Shown piece after piece: positions 11,373 to 22,394 of a stretch of 64,000 bases of DNA. The first letter of the stretch is position 1. Every line of letters begins with the position of its first letter. This DNA comes from Anisodus tanguticus (lineage: Eukaryota; Streptophyta; Magnoliopsida; Solanales; Solanaceae): the NCBI GenBank assembly GCA_034509755.1, contig CM067539.1, positions 25,506,501 to 25,570,500 on the forward strand, given 5' to 3'. The translations under genes were made by a program, and so were the position numbers. The notes under the pieces were generated by a model that saw only the letters and a program-made list of their open reading frames with translations, did not search any database and was not told where the DNA came from.

Positions 11373-11610
11373 TGTTAAAATCGTGACATGGACGAGAATT
11401 TAGAGAGACAAGTATAATGAGAGAATTCTTTCTACTTTTCATTCATCATAATGACCTCCTAAAGGTAAAATCCTCATTTTCCTAGTCTAATAGGGTAAAG
11501 ACCTATTCTAATAGGACTACAAATCATATATTAATATAATTAACAAATCTTATATTATCATAAATAGACCTAACCTATTCTAATAAAATATTTCATTTTT
11601 TGGAAAAACA
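11373..11610 (-). repeat. 5' LTR of the minus-strand copia remnant
   Basis: On the minus strand the LTR ends in AACA, directly followed by the primer-binding site TGGTATTAGAGC (complement at 11361-11372). The plus strand reads TGTTAAAATC at 11373 and ends AAAAACA at 11610, a TGTT/AACA inverted end pair. The outer boundary is less certain than the inner one. Confidence 0.65.
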
Positions 11611-11674
11611 ATTGAAAAGGAGATATCCGAAATAAAAATAATGAAAATAGGAAATTGACCTATGCACTTGTAAT

Positions 11675-11861
11675 CAATGGCGGAACTAGAATTTTCAATA
11701 AGAGGGTTCAAAATATAAAAAAATAAACACATGAAAAAGCAAAATAGGATACAATAGCTACTATATATACATATATAATAATTTTAATTATGTATAAATA
11801 ATATAATTTTTTATCGAAGGAGGTTCGGACGAACCCCTCACCCTTCCTCGCTCCGCCCCTG
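11675..11861. mobile_element. hAT-type MITE with perfect 8-bp target duplication
   Basis: The ends are CAATGGCGGA ... CTCCGCCCCTG, with a diverged left inverted end. They are flanked by CTTGTAAT at 11667-11674 and again at 11862-11869. 187 bp, non-coding, with internal TTC-rich sequence typical of this Solanaceae family. The CAGGGGCGGA end and 8-bp duplication indicate the hAT superfamily. Confidence 0.85.
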
Positions 11862-11869
11862 CTTGTAAT

Positions 11870-12796
11870 GCCTTACGTGGCTAGAAATTATGATAAGGTG
11901 GGGACAGGCTTGACAATATGATAGGTATATGAATATGAATAACCTTGTTCCACTCCTATCTCTTTCTAGAAGGAAATTCTGGTCAAATATTCCCTACGCA
12001 ACATTCATCCACCTTGATATTCCTCTTCTTCAATCATAGCCGTCTATTCCGTTTTCACAATGATAACTATAATTCGATTCTATACAAATTAAGGTCAGCT
12101 TTATAATCCTTGGTGATTGATCATGCATAGTGACTAAATCAAGAATTTAAATAAGGGAGTTAAGAAAATTATGAAAATTCAACAAATTGTGTATGTATAA
12201 ATAAATTTATTTTTACTCGATTTACATAATATAATTTTTTAATGAACCCCTCACATCTTGATCATGCATGCTTTACCATTTAAACTCATCAGACTAACAT
12301 TATTCAAACTAAAAGTAAACGTACAAAAAAATCATACTTTTTACTTGTATATAAATCTCTGCTATAACAAAAAAAAATCATCTGAAGCATTAGATTTAAG
12401 GAATCCGTACTACCAAGAGTAAAATTACTCTAAAATAATTAGTTACGTACCTATAAGATCATTTATTCCACCGACTTAGAAGCCAACAAATGTGTTATTT
12501 TTGTTTTTTAGCGTGTTTAGTTATCAGAAAATATTTTTCAAAATGAAAACGACTCCCCCTATCATGGATGGTAGTAAATTATCGTATACTAATAAATTTA
12601 ATTTTTAACTTTATGTTACTTGTTTCAACTAACATCAATATTAATAATTTTTAATATTAAAAAATTTCAGCAAAACACTCTATGATTTGTTAATATTTTT
12701 TTTGGTCGAAAGTAAAAAAAATTATTCAACCAACTAGAAGTATTTACACCCCTACTCATGGGACTCTTGAGTTAGACCTATAGAATTACTCTGAAT
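11870..12796. other. Intergenic DNA, nothing recognised
   Basis: AT-rich. A faint piece resembling the neighbouring MITE (AATGAACCCCTCACATCTTG) occurs near 12240-12260. Confidence 0.4.
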
Positions 12797-14335
12797 TGAA
12801 AGTATATTTATGTCCTAGAGACAATCTGTATTAGGACAAATGTACTTTATACACATTCATATTATTATTAATGGAGATTAATATTTTGGCATTTGCAAAT
12901 TATTAAATTATTAATTGATTGTTTGTAATATTCTATAATATGCATCCCTGGAGGTTACGCTGTTATTAATAGTGTGAGATATTAATATTATAACGTAGAT
13001 CTTAAAATAGCCTCGACTAATGATCATCGAGAATGGGATATCGATGATATGTGATTAGTCGACATGTGGTCTGCATCACATCCTTAGAGGATGTAGTATG
13101 TCTCACCTGCTACGAGTAATGGCTACTCGTGATTGACACATGGATATTTTGGAAGTATTGGTATACCCTACTGATATACTGTTTGTTATACTTGTCTAAA
13201 GTATGATCAGTGTGTGGGAGATAGAAGTCCTTAGACTTGAGGTCGATACGCGCCTTGTCTATGAAATAATGTACTTTGATCCCGTCCTAAGCTCAAATGC
13301 CTTATAGGTTGAGATACGACTTGTATCGGGTACATTACGATGTGAATTAAAGGTGGTAGTTAAGCCAATATTAGGATTCATTCATCGAATGTATATTCGA
13401 GAGAACACTCGGATTCTCAGTGATATTATGTTGACTAAGTCGTTGGCCAACGCAATAGACATATTTAGAATATGGTCTAGTTGTCAACTAATATAGATGA
13501 GATACAATGATTAAGCCATTTGGATAGACACTTGACAAATCCTAAGCTTGATCGGGTGTGTCGTGAATGAAAGGATTTTATCTAATCACATAAAGGTTAA
13601 GTTTACTGGATTCGCGTAAACGTACTTCACATATTGAGTTCGTCTTCCGGAGCCGTCTAGGAGTTCCGCGTAGACCTTAATTTGATTAATGTCGATATGA
13701 GAAGGCATGTAGGGTCACACTATGTCGATTGTCCTTTCGATCTAAGGATGTATTGAGAGAGTAATTAAATGTTCGATTTAGAATCGAGATATTTAAATAA
13801 ATAATGATTATTTTAATTAAGTCAAAATTAGATTTTGGATTTAATTAAGAATGCGCAAAAAATAAATCGAGACAGTGCAGGATCACGTCGAGCGTCGCGA
13901 CGCCCATACCCTAGGGCCGCAGTGCCTCTGCCTCAAAATTTGGGTCAGGTCCAAGGTCAAACCCTAATCAGGTTTTGAACTATTTTTCAACTATAAATAG
14001 AGGCATTCTTTTCATTATTCATACACCAATTTCATATTATCATTCTATGCCTTAAAGACTTAGAATTAAAACTCTCTCGAACCTCTACCGGATTTCCTAG
14101 CTTTCCGAAAGAGAAATACATTGAAGCTTGGAGCTTGCAATTGAAAGGGCAACCGTGTGTTCACCTTATAGTAGATAAAGACTCCAGATACTATAACCTG
14201 TAAGTTTTATGCTTTATGTTACAGGTTTGATTATTGTATAACCATACCAGAAATGTTGTTGGGGTAAGTAAGAAACAAAATTTTAAATTTCCGTTATGCC
14301 TTACTTATGTGTTTTAAACCCAATAAAACCCTACA
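12797..14335 (+). repeat. 5' LTR (1539 bp) of the large copia element
   Basis: Starts TGAAAGTATATTTATG and ends CCCTACA. The primer-binding site TGGTATCAAAGCC follows at 14337-14349. Its first ~250 bases recur after the polypurine tract at 20069. It contains one GCGTCGCGAC motif near 13892 that is repeated many times in the leader downstream. Confidence 0.9.
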
Positions 14336-15877
14336 GTGGTATCAAAGCCAGACTGGTTCAATGGTTATATAACAATTGAATAATGTAATAATATGGGTTA
14401 AACATAAAATTGGATTAAAACGAGGTTTCTTGAAATCCTACATGTCTTGAACGAATGTTGACATTTTTATATCACCCTAAATTATTTCCTACACTAACTC
14501 GAGGAAGTCATTCCGCTCTAACTTGAACTAAGCCAAAAGTGCGTTGTCCGGCTCATTGCACGGTGCACGGCTAAGAACGAGTAAGAACGAATGATGGTCG
14601 ATATGGGCGTTATTGATAATGGTGGGTGATGATAAAGGACCTGTGAATTGATCCCTAAATTGGATTTAGGGGTTGAACGATTTATTAAAAATCAACACAG
14701 AAATGTTTGTCAGGACATCGGCGTCGCGACCCTATAGTAGGGCGTCGCGACACTTGCTAGGGTTTCAGGGAGGCGCTGCGGCGCTAATGCCTCATTTCAA
14801 AACTTGAACTCACTGGACAATAGGCGCCGCGACTCCATGGTGGAGCGCCGCGGCTCCATGATGGAGCGTCGCAGCGCTAATGCATTTTGCAGAAGCTGAA
14901 ATGCTTCTGCCTCAGTGGCACCGCGACCTTAATGATTAGCGCCGCGGCCTCCACATGTCCAGAAACAAAAAAAAAATCAGAGTTCAGAATGTTTAACCCA
15001 AGATTATTAATATACAATATATTTGATAAGTATATTATTTATGTGCTAAATCTCAAATTGTTTGTCATTTAAATTACTAGAATAGTGTCCGCTATAACTG
15101 TCTAGGCAGGCGGCGCTCAGTATTTGATTAAACCATCTTATATCATGCATATTGGGTTAACGGTTCCCAACTATATGTGTCATTAGTTTTGCATGATGTT
15201 AAGATATCATATTGGATATGGCGTAAAAGAGTTGATCTTGGTTAAAACCCTGAATTAAAACGTTCTCCAAAATTTTAAATACAAGTCTAAATTAAAACGC
15301 GTCGTCCATTATAATTGTTAGAGTGCAAAATCCTTTTCGACGATACGAGTATTTATGCCAAAGCATTTGCTCTAAGTCTATGAGGACCCAGACTCTTTCA
15401 TAGATGTGTTTTAATTTAAAGGTAAACGATAAAATTTTGTGGGTATTTACACCAAAGTGTTTGCTCACAAAGGCCAAATTTGCTTAGATACATAAACGCA
15501 GTCGTGTAATGGGGTTGACTTGCTTAGAAAAATCTTGGCACCTAAGTGTCAGACTAATCTAAGGACGCAAGATTAAATGTAATGTTTAATCAACCAAGAG
15601 TTGCAAATAAGTTTTGCAATTGGTTTAGAACCTACCAAGATGTGTTATTGAAGTTATCAGCCAAAGCAAAAACAGAGATAGCATAGGCTTGGATCTTGGC
15701 CCATTATGACCTCAATTAAAATAGGTCTGTATTCTACCATGGGGTCGTAGAAGTATGTTAAAATAGTTGGAGCTAATTAAACAAAAGGCCTTGTTGATTA
15801 GCCTAAATGAATGTGTATAATAGGAAATAGATTTTGAGTTTGATTTTCGGTCTATCTAATTCTTCAGATTATAAAAG
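14336..15877 (+). other. Leader of the large copia element
   Basis: A 1.5-kb stretch between the primer-binding site and the gag start, with no coding signal. The part at 14716-14960 is conspicuously GC-rich and repetitive. Confidence 0.7.
14716..14960. repeat. Cluster of GCGCCGCGGC-like motifs in the copia leader
   Basis: About eight related motifs (GCGTCGCGAC, GCGCTGCGGCGC, GCGCCGCGAC, GCGCCGCGGC, GCGTCGCAGCGC and variants) occur at roughly 20-50-base intervals, interleaved with CTCCATGGTGGA-like spacers. Several are self-complementary. Confidence 0.85.
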
Positions 15878-18800
15878 ATGTCGAGCTTATCATTGAAAAT
15901 GTTGATTGAGATGAACAAACTTACTGGACCGAACTACCTTGACTGGCTAAGAAATTTGTGAATAGTACTGAGATAAGAGAAAATAGAATACGTGTTGGAC
16001 ACGGTGTTCCCAACAGTCCATGCGACAAACTCTGCTGAACATGCCTCTTTTGATAAGGATGCTTACCAGAAACATCTAGATGATGCCACTTCAGCGCAAT
16101 GCGTAATGTTGTCTTCCATGTCTATGGAATTTCAAAGACAGCATGAGAATATGGGGGCCAATGAGATGCTCGAACACTTGAAGAGTCTCTATGACTCTCA
16201 ATCCAAGACTATGGAATATGAGTTGCTAATAAAACTCTTTAAGTGTAAGTTCAATGAAGAGGGCCAGGTCTCGCAACATGTGTTGAAGATGATAGGGCTG
16301 ATAGAGAGGCTTGCTTCAATTAGAACAAAGCTTGAAAAGAATGTCGCTACCACCCTCATCCTGAACTCTCTCCCTTGTTCTTTTGAGAACTTCATAGTGA
16401 ATTTCAATATGAATGGAATGAAGGCGACTCTGCCGGAGCTGCACAATATGCTCAAGACCTTTGAGTCCTCCACTTCCAAAGGCAAAGATGTGCTCATGGT
16501 GAGCTTTTCTAGACGACCCAAGCTGAAAGGCAAGGAATGGAAGAAGAAGAAGGGCAAAGCAATCGTTGCGCCCTCAGCTATGAATCCCAAGGGAGGTGTG
16601 ACGAAGAAGGTAAATTCGGCTAAGAATGAATGCCTCAACTGCCACAGGAAGGGGCATTGGAAAAATGACTGCACGGTACCAGGAGGAGGAAAAACACCAG
16701 GTGCTCCTACCTTTGGTGGACCAGGTATGTACGTCATTGAAATAAATATGTCTATAAATAACTCTCATTCCTGGGTATTGGATACCGCCTGTGGCTCACA
16801 CATTTGTACAAATGTGCAGGGGCTAAATGATAGCAGGAAGGTTGGACCAAGAGAGGTAGACCTATGCATTGGAAATGGATCACGAGTAGATTCTGAGCGC
16901 GTAGGGACTTATAGATTAAATTTACCTTCCGGCTATTGTTTAGTGTTGAATGATTGCTTTTATGTACCCTCGTTAATGAGGAATATCATTTCTGTCCCAG
17001 TTTTAGACATGAAGGGTTTTTCCTCATATATTTATAATGGCAGTCAAATACTGTCTTTTGATAATATTATATATGAAACTACTCCTCTTGTGGATGGATT
17101 ATATACATTAAACTGTAGTCGAGAGATATTCAATGTACAAAATAAACGAGCCAAGATAAGTAATAGAAACTCTACCTACCTATGGCACTGCAGACTTGGT
17201 CATATCAACGAATCAAAGATAGCAAGGTTGAGGAAGTTAGACTACCTAGAACCATTTGACTTAGAGTCTTATGGTAACTGCGAATCTTGCTTAAGAGGAA
17301 ATATGACCAATAAACCACTTTCTGGGAAAGGTGTGCGATCCAAGGAGGTGTTTGAGTTGGTCCATACTGATGTATGTGGGTCATTCTCGACTCAAGTTAA
17401 AGGAGGCTTCCCATAATTTATCACTTTTACTGACGAATTCACAAGGTATGAATATGTGTATCTTATGAGACACAAATCCGAGGCTTTTGAGAAGTTCAAG
17501 AAGTACAAGTCGGAAGTAGATAATCAACTTACAACAAGTATCAAGACCCTTCGATCGGATCAAGGGGGTGAATACTTGAGCAAGAATTTTCTAGATTACT
17601 TAAAGCTATATAGAGTCCAGTCGGAATGGACACCTCCTGGAACACCACAGATGAATGGTGTTGCCGAGAGGAGAAATCAAACCTTATTGGATATGGTTCG
17701 ACCCATGATGAGCTCCTCAGCTCTACCGACATACCTTTGGGGACAATGCTATACAAACCTCTATATATGTTCTGAACATGGTTCCTTCCAAGTCAGTAGA
17801 AAAGACACCCTATGAGACATGGTGTGGCAAGAAGGCAACTCTTAAACATATGAGACCCTGGGGGTGCCCTGCATATGTTAAGAAGATGCTCACAGACAAG
17901 TTGAAATCTAAAAGTGAGAAATGTTACTTCGTGGGGTATCCAAAGGAAACTAAGGGATACTACTTCTATCTTCTTGGAGAACATAAGGTCATTTTTTTCA
18001 GGAACGCAACTTTCCTTGAAGAAGAATATGTCTACAAGGAATATAGCTGCACAGAGATAGAACTTGAAGAGATTCAAGAACCACAAGATAACACAGAAGG
18101 TGAACCCTTGTCGAATGACCTAAACAAGGATTCAATGAGAGTATCTGGTAAAGATTGGGTACTTAGAATACGCCCTTCAGCCAGTGGGAGTGATGTGAGA
18201 GATAGTGCAGAAATGCAAGACTCTCATACACAACCAATGGAAGATGATACAATGGTTGTACATCATTCCATTCAGGAAATACATGAAAATGACATTCCTA
18301 AATGCTCTCAAGGTGATGGATTGTCCAACACACAAAGACCTTCTCACAATCAGAATGCAACAAATACTGAAATGCAGAATAATCAACTCCGTAGGACCAC
18401 TAGGACTCATCGTCCGCCTGAAAGACTTAATCTCTTTGTTGAAACACACAAAGAGATAGATATTCCTAATGACGATGAACCTACAACCTACAACGAAGCT
18501 ATGTTAGACATTGATTCGCAGAGATGGCAAGAAGCCATGAAATCTGAGATGGACTCAATGTACATAAATCAAGTTTGGAACTTGGTTGATTTGCCAACAG
18601 GGGTTAGACCCATCTGATGCAAATGGGTATTCAAGAAGAAGATTGATGCATATGGCAAAGTACAGACTTATAAAGCAAGATTGGTGGCTAAAGGTTATAA
18701 TCAACGGCCTGGGGTCGATTATGATGAAACCTTTTCACCTGTTGCTAAGATTAAGTCCATTCGGATTTTGCTTGCAATAGCTGCATATTATGACTATGAC

Positions 18801-20054
18801 ATTTGCCAGATGTACGTCAAAGCTGCTTTCCTCAATGGTAATCTATTTGAGGAGGTGTATATGAAACAACCTGAGGGTTTTTCACTTGAGTCCAACCCAA
18901 ATGATGTATGCAAGCTACAAAAGTCCATTTATGGGCTTAAGCAAGCCTCGAGGAGTTGGAACATTTGCTTCGACAAGGCTATCAAGTTATTTGATTTCGT
19001 CAGAAGCAAAGAGGATCCATGTGTTTATAGTAAATGCAAGGATGAGAGTATTGCCTTCATTATCATATATGTAGATGACATATTAATAATGGGAGAGAAT
19101 AAGACTCTCCTACAGTCAGTCAAGGAGTGGTTGTCCAGTACCTTCATGATGAAGGATTTAGGTGAAGCCTGCTACATTCTGGGGATTAGGATCTATAGAG
19201 ATAGACCTAACAAATTATTGGGGCTGTCACAATCAGTCTACATAGACAAAATGCTTAGACGTTTTTCTATGAAAAAATCCAAGAAAGGCGGTCTACCTAT
19301 GGGATAAGACATCAAGTTATCTAAGAATGATAATCCTTCTAATACTATAGAACTTGAACGCATGAAAAAGATCTCATATGCTTCGGCTATAGGATCGACC
19401 ATGTATGCCATGACCTGTACTAGGCCAGATGTGGCCTTTGCACTTAGCATGACTTGCAAATTCCGGCGACTCAGGGAAGAACACTGGAAGGCAGTCAAGA
19501 GTATTCTTAAGTATCTTAGACGAACTAAAGATTACTTCTTAGTCTATAGTGGGGAAGAAAAGTTAGCTGCTACTGGGTACAATGATGCTAGCTTCCAGAC
19601 AGATGTTGATGACTACAAATCTCAATCTGGGTACACGTTCATTTTCAATGGTGGAGCAGTAAGCTGAAAAAGTTCCAAACAAGCTACAACTGCTGATTCG
19701 ACAACAGAAGCTGAGTACATTGCTGGATTGGAAGCTGGTAAAGAAGCTGTCGCGATAACTGAGTTCCTGAAGGAACTAGGGGTTGTTCCAAGTGCCACTT
19801 GTCCAATAACGGTTTATTGTGACAACACTGGTGCGATTGCGCAAGCTAAGGAACCAATATCAACCAACAGAATCAAACATGTACCAAGGAAGTACCACAT
19901 ACTCAGGGAGATGGTGGAGACTGAAGAGATTAGATTAGACTATGTTTCCACAGACGATAATCTAGCTGACCCATTCACTAAATCATTAAGTTTAGTCAAG
20001 CATAATGGTCATTTTGAGAATATAGGCATTAGATATGTTGGAGATTGGCTCTAG
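15878..20054 (+). pseudogene. Copia gag-pol polyprotein, several stops and one frameshift
   Basis: The start ATG at 15878 opens MSSLSLKMLIEMNKLTGPNY. Stops at 15959 and 15974 interrupt gag. Then follow a zinc knuckle CLNCHRKGHWKNDC (~16629), protease DTACGSH (16781; the usual third active-site Gly reads Ala), gag-pre-integrase (LWHCRLGH), and integrase (TLRSDQGGEY, GTPQMNGVAERRNQ). A TAA at 17414 falls in integrase and a frameshift lies at 17770-17790. A TGA at 18615 precedes CKWVFKKK. RT follows, with motif A reading MYVKAAF where the family has Asp for Tyr (codon 18813-18815), and motif C YVDDILIMG near 19068. A TAA at 19305 precedes RNase H (NDASFQTD, STTEAEYIAG, YCDNTGAIA), which has a TGA at 19665. 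It ends near 20054, just before the polypurine tract GTGGGAGAT. Domain order is gag-PR-IN-RT-RH, the copia order. Confidence 0.93.
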
Positions 20055-20068
20055 GTCAAGTGGGAGAT

Positions 20069-21118
20069 TGAAAATATATTTATGTCCTAGAGACAATCTG
20101 TATTAGGACAAATGTATTTTATACACATTCATATTATTATTAATGGAGATTAATATTTTGGCATTTGTAAATTACTGAATTATTAATTGATTGTTTGTAA
20201 TATTCTATAATATGCATCTCTGGAGGTTACGCTTAGGGGTGGGCAAAAAAATCGGAGAACCGAAAAAACCGAACCGAACCGAAATTCGGTTCGGTTTTTT
20301 CTTGGTTTTTTTTTAAAAAGTCGATTTTTTGAAAAACCGAATCAGGATTTAGTGATTCGGTTCGGTTTTTTAATTTTGGATACGAACCGAACCGAAAACC
20401 CGAATTAAATATATTTATTTTTTATTTTTTATTTTATTTTAGGCTACTACTATCTCTTGAATCTTGAAGCTAATCTATGAAGCTTTTATGGAAGTCGCAT
20501 GCGGCATGAACTTGATTAACATATCACGGAAGCATTGACATAAAATGTAGGGAGAAAAAGTAGTTGTAAATTGATAAAACTTTAAATGGTCATAACTCTG
20601 CGCTCGGATGTCCGTTTTACCCGATTTTTATTGATTTTGCGTATTTTTTCGAGACGGGGCCGGCTCAAACCGCCGCGCAGTCAATTTTTAGAAAAACGTC
20701 TATTTTCCCAATCAATTTGTGTTTTTCCCCAAATCAATTTCTAATTTTCTTTTTTCTTTAGTAAACATCTCACGATACACAATAGATTTCAACATCGAAA
20801 TTTCATGATAGTGTAGGTGTTGGAATTTCAATTTTTTTAAAAAAATAAAAAAATCCCCGACCCGGCCCACTAGAAAAAACCGATATAATCCGATACGTTC
20901 GGTATATAAACCGAACATATCGCTTGTTTTTTAAAAGTTATATTCGTTTTTTAAAAAAAATCGATTTTTATTCGGTTCATATTTTTCGGATACAAAACCG
21001 AACCGAACCGAACCGATATACGCCCACCCCTAGTTACGCTGTTATTAATAATGTGAGATATTAATATTATAACGTAACTCTTAAAATAACCTCGACTAAT
21101 GATCATCGAGAATGGGAT
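20069..21118 (+). repeat. 3' LTR of the large copia element, interrupted and truncated
   Basis: Bases 20069-20233 and 21041-21118 match the first ~250 bases of the 5' LTR. A hAT MITE splits it, and about 1.3 kb of LTR is missing after 21118. The lost 3' end means no LTR target duplication can be checked. Confidence 0.9.
20234..21032. mobile_element. hAT-type MITE (799 bp) inserted in the copia 3' LTR
   Basis: Perfect inverted ends TAGGGGTGGGC / GCCCACCCCTA. The 8-bp duplication GTTACGCT lies at 20226-20233 and 21033-21040. The internal ends are rich in AACCGAACCGAA / TTCGGTTCGG. No transposase frame. The 8-bp target duplication points to hAT. Confidence 0.93.
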
Positions 21119-21135
21119 AACGTAACTCTTCTAGT

Positions 21136-21222
21136 GTTTCCGGCCCTTTGTGGTCGGACCCCTTTTTCAGACTCCGCACATAATAGGAGATTAGTGCACC
21201 GGGTTGTCCTTATCTAAAAACT
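21136..21222 (+). mobile_element. TS-type SINE 3' fragment
   Basis: GGCCCTTTGTGGTCGGACCC, then GACTCCGCACATAATAGGAG and TTAGTGCACCGGGTTGTCCTT correspond to the 3' body of the Solanaceae TS SINE family. The tRNA-like 5' half is absent. Confidence 0.65.
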
Positions 21223-21863
21223 ATGTAAAAAATATTATTAGTTACAATAATTGATAATTTAAATTTATATATAAGGCATATAAAAACATTACTACTATAA
21301 AAAATTATTTGAATTTAAAATTTTAAAATATATCACTTAAATTAGAATAGAACGATTAGGAAAGGAAAAGGGATATTAGCTTTAAGAGTAAAAAAGAATA
21401 GGATATTTTTGTGCTTCATCCAACCACCTTAGCAGCCTTCCACTTGATCTTTTAATTCCTCTCTTGCTCCCCATGTGACCTTATGTTAATCCCCATAATA
21501 ACCAGTTCTGTTCTCTCACACACCCAATAGCACCTCTTTAAACTCGAAACTGCTGCAATTCTTCAACAAAAAATTGAACACGTGCGAGAAACAACCGCAG
21601 CCAGAAGACCGTGTAATCACGCGCCGTAAGATGCACGTTTGGAATGTTTTAACCAAATTGGTCTTAAACAAGTGTCTGACACTGATGTAAAGACAAGTAA
21701 ATAAGCTCTTGTGAAACCAATATACTTTGATACCCACCAATAGCATCATCACAATTTACATAGCAACAAAATCTAACGTTCCTCTTACCATAACGGCAAG
21801 AACATCTATTGTCCTCCTTCATCCTCATCCTCCTCCACGCGCCGCCGCACTCCGCCGTCACTC
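21223..21863. other. Upstream region of the CTL gene
   Basis: AT-rich at first, then CT-rich close to the start codon (CCTCCTTCATCCTCATCC near 21817). Contains the promoter and 5' UTR by position. No specific motif stands out. Confidence 0.45.
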
Positions 21864-22351
21864 ATGGGTCAAGTAAGGCCATCTCCATTAATATTTCATT
21901 TCTTGCCAAATATTCATTTTATTTGGTGATTCAACAATAACAAAAACAATAACAAACATTCATTTTGAAATGTCTTAATTTGAGCTGAGGGTGAGGTCCG
22001 CTTAGACTCTATCTCCCAGACCTCATTTGGTGGGATTTCATCGGATATATTGTTGTTGTTGTTTATTTGAGTTCAGAGGAAATAACCTCTCTAACTCCTA
22101 AGGCAGGATACACTACTAAAAATGGAATTAGCTACGGAATTGGTCGTTAATCTCTAGCTAACCAGTCACTAAATTGCTCCTAGCTAATCGATTTTTTTTA
22201 TAATCCGTCACTAATCTGTAGTTAAACTAAAGTAGCATGAGTTTTTTGCTGTTTAACTACGAAATTTTATCTATCGCTAATTTCTTGTTTTCTAGTAGGG
22301 GTACGCACTACCCTCTCTAGACTCCACGTGTAACTATACTAGATGTGTCGG

Positions 22352-22394
<43 letters not shown>

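Noticed and set aside
16198..16737. A 179-codon open frame on the minus strand
   Set aside because: It lies exactly antisense to copia gag and protease and has no domain of its own; it is a shadow of the plus-strand coding sequence.
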